Source: a virus | IMG/VR virus record: IMGVR_UViG_3300042905_001606 | Coordinates: 1-24,121 of that record | Length of the DNA: 24,121 nucleotides | Strand: one strand, 5' to 3' | Shown: piece by piece, positions 23,376-24,121 of the stretch | Position numbering within the stretch: the stretch's first letter is position 1 | Layout of the letters: each line of letters opens with the position of its first letter | Program-made: the position numbers and the translations under genes | Notes under the pieces: generated by a model | Seen by the model: the letters and a program-made list of their open reading frames with translations, nothing else | Databases searched by the model: none | Told to the model about the DNA's origin: nothing

Positions 23376-24121
23376 TCATGCTCCTAACAAAGACTGTAAT
23401 TCTTGCACCGCTTGTTTCTTGTAACGAGGATGAAGTATCTTTATGGTTCTCTTCTTTTCGTTCTCTTCTATCTCGTACAAGTTGTTGGCAACACTGTACT
23501 GATTTACCGCAGTTCCACTTATGCCCATGTATCTGCCGATGTAGGTTTCCCACAAATCAACAGTGCCGTTGATGCTGCTATCGTAACACAGACCAGACGC
23601 ATCGACTATTGGATAAATGTCTTCTTTGCCGCTGACGTATCCCCCAATATAGTCATAACTGTTTGTCTGTTGCGATAAAGGATCCACCACAACCTTTTCT
23701 ACTGCTCCACAACTACCTGATGGTCTTGTTATTCTGAAATGATTGAGGCTAGTTCGTTCTGCTTCGATTCGATGAACGTACACAGAGTAATTATTACCAC
23801 ACACACCTGTAATAGAAGCATCGCCAACAGAGAAGTTAGGATCCCTAATTATCAATCTACAAAATTCAGGATGATACTCTTCTATTGCACTGCTTCTTGA
23901 GCCTTGGGTTAGTGTCGCACCTTCTCTTACTTTAGTGTTGTAAAACCAACCAACAGTTGATCCTGTTGTTCGATTGGTGATATAGACGGAATAGCCCGAG
24001 TATTTCATAGAGACATACTGCTCCAACACTTCCGAAGACTTACACCAACCGTGGTAAGGATCTACTATGTCGTTAGTCAGTAAAACCAACCAGTGGTAAT
24101 TGGCATCTCCATAAACTCTTT
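23376..24121 (-). CDS. 53: Baseplate wedge protein gp53, partial (N-terminus beyond right edge)
   Basis: The open frame enters at the right edge; no start codon with a Shine-Dalgarno is seen within it. A TTG at 24089 is not the start, because the residues before it are conserved: RVYGDANYHWLVLLTNDIVD, then PYHGWCKSSEVLEQYVSMKY parallels T4 gp53 ('AIYGNPQLYWVLLMCNDNYD', 'PYYGWITSQEA'). About 247 residues are visible. The C-terminus has NEKKRTIKILHPRYKKQAVQ and ELQSLLGA, the usual end of marine T4-like gp53. A middle region of about 100 residues, including HFRITRPSGSCGAVEKV, has no clear T4 counterpart. In T4, gp53 locks the wedges around the hub with gp6 and gp25. Confidence 0.9.
   Translation of the reverse strand, partial: RVYGDANYHWLVLLTNDIVDPYHGWCKSSEVLEQYVSMKYSGYSVYITNRTTGSTVGWFYNTKVREGATLTQGSRSSAIEEYHPEFCRLIIRDPNFSVGDASITGVCGNNYSVYVHRIEAERTSLNHFRITRPSGSCGAVEKVVVDPLSQQTNSYDYIGGYVSGKEDIYPIVDASGLCYDSSINGTVDLWETYIGRYMGISGTAVNQYSVANNLYEIEENEKKRTIKILHPRYKKQAVQELQSLLGA
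23381..23385 (-). promoter_or_regulatory. Ribosome binding site fixing the GTG start of gene 27
   Basis: AGGAG lies 6 nt upstream of GTG at 23374. No ATG in the same frame is placed this well. A nearby ATG (23379) is in another frame. The site lies within the last codons of gene 53. Confidence 0.75.

Noticed and set aside
24087-24089. TTG as start of gene 53
   Set aside because: Conserved gp53 residues (VYGDANYHW) are encoded upstream of it and run to the window edge, so the gene is truncated rather than starting here.

Overview
The window is a stretch of a tailed-phage genome: the baseplate and tail-fibre late region of a T4-like myovirus, most like the marine cyanophage / 'far-T4' type. 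All 15 genes lie on the minus strand and read from high to low coordinates. They form one packed unit: neighbouring genes overlap by 1-14 nt or are separated by 1-24 nt. I see no host gene, tRNA, insertion sequence, CRISPR array or integrase. Assignments rest on recognisable T4 baseplate families (gp53, gp27, gp5, PAAR tip, gp25, gp6, gp7, gp8), on a DUF4815-type giant protein, and on fibre signatures (Peptidase_S74, phage tail-collar fold). No auxiliary metabolic gene is present to name the host; a marine or freshwater bacterium is a guess from family resemblance.

Layout in transcription order (right to left). 24121-23376: gp53 wedge protein, cut by the window edge. 23374-22043: gp27-like hub with a GTG start. 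22043-20946: gp5-like central spike without a lysozyme domain. 20942-20712: small protein resembling a carbohydrate-binding module. 20712-20446: PAAR spike tip. 20442-19630: helical protein of unknown function. 19633-18947: membrane-anchored protein with a GAF-like region. 18943-18530: gp25. 18530-16695: gp6. 16708-12299: gp7-like wedge protein carrying three LamG/concanavalin-like modules. 12288-9937: gp8-like wedge protein more than twice the T4 length. 9927-4891: DUF4815-type giant structural protein. 4894-4703: small coiled-coil protein. 4700-1773: tail fibre with a self-cleaving S74 chaperone domain. 1771-758: fibre or adhesin-like protein. 733-1: tail-collar-domain fibre protein, cut by the left edge.

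Functionally, the right part encodes the central hub and membrane-piercing spike (gp27, gp5, PAAR). The middle encodes the six-fold wedges (gp53, gp25, gp6, gp7, gp8). The left part encodes the peripheral fibres and adhesins that contact the host. The less conserved content is the carbohydrate-binding-like gene between spike and tip, the membrane-anchored GAF-like gene between tip and wedge genes, the rebuilt gp7, and a sequence module shared by two fibre genes. No gene-free stretch exceeds 24 nt, so any promoter inside the window would have to lie within a coding sequence.
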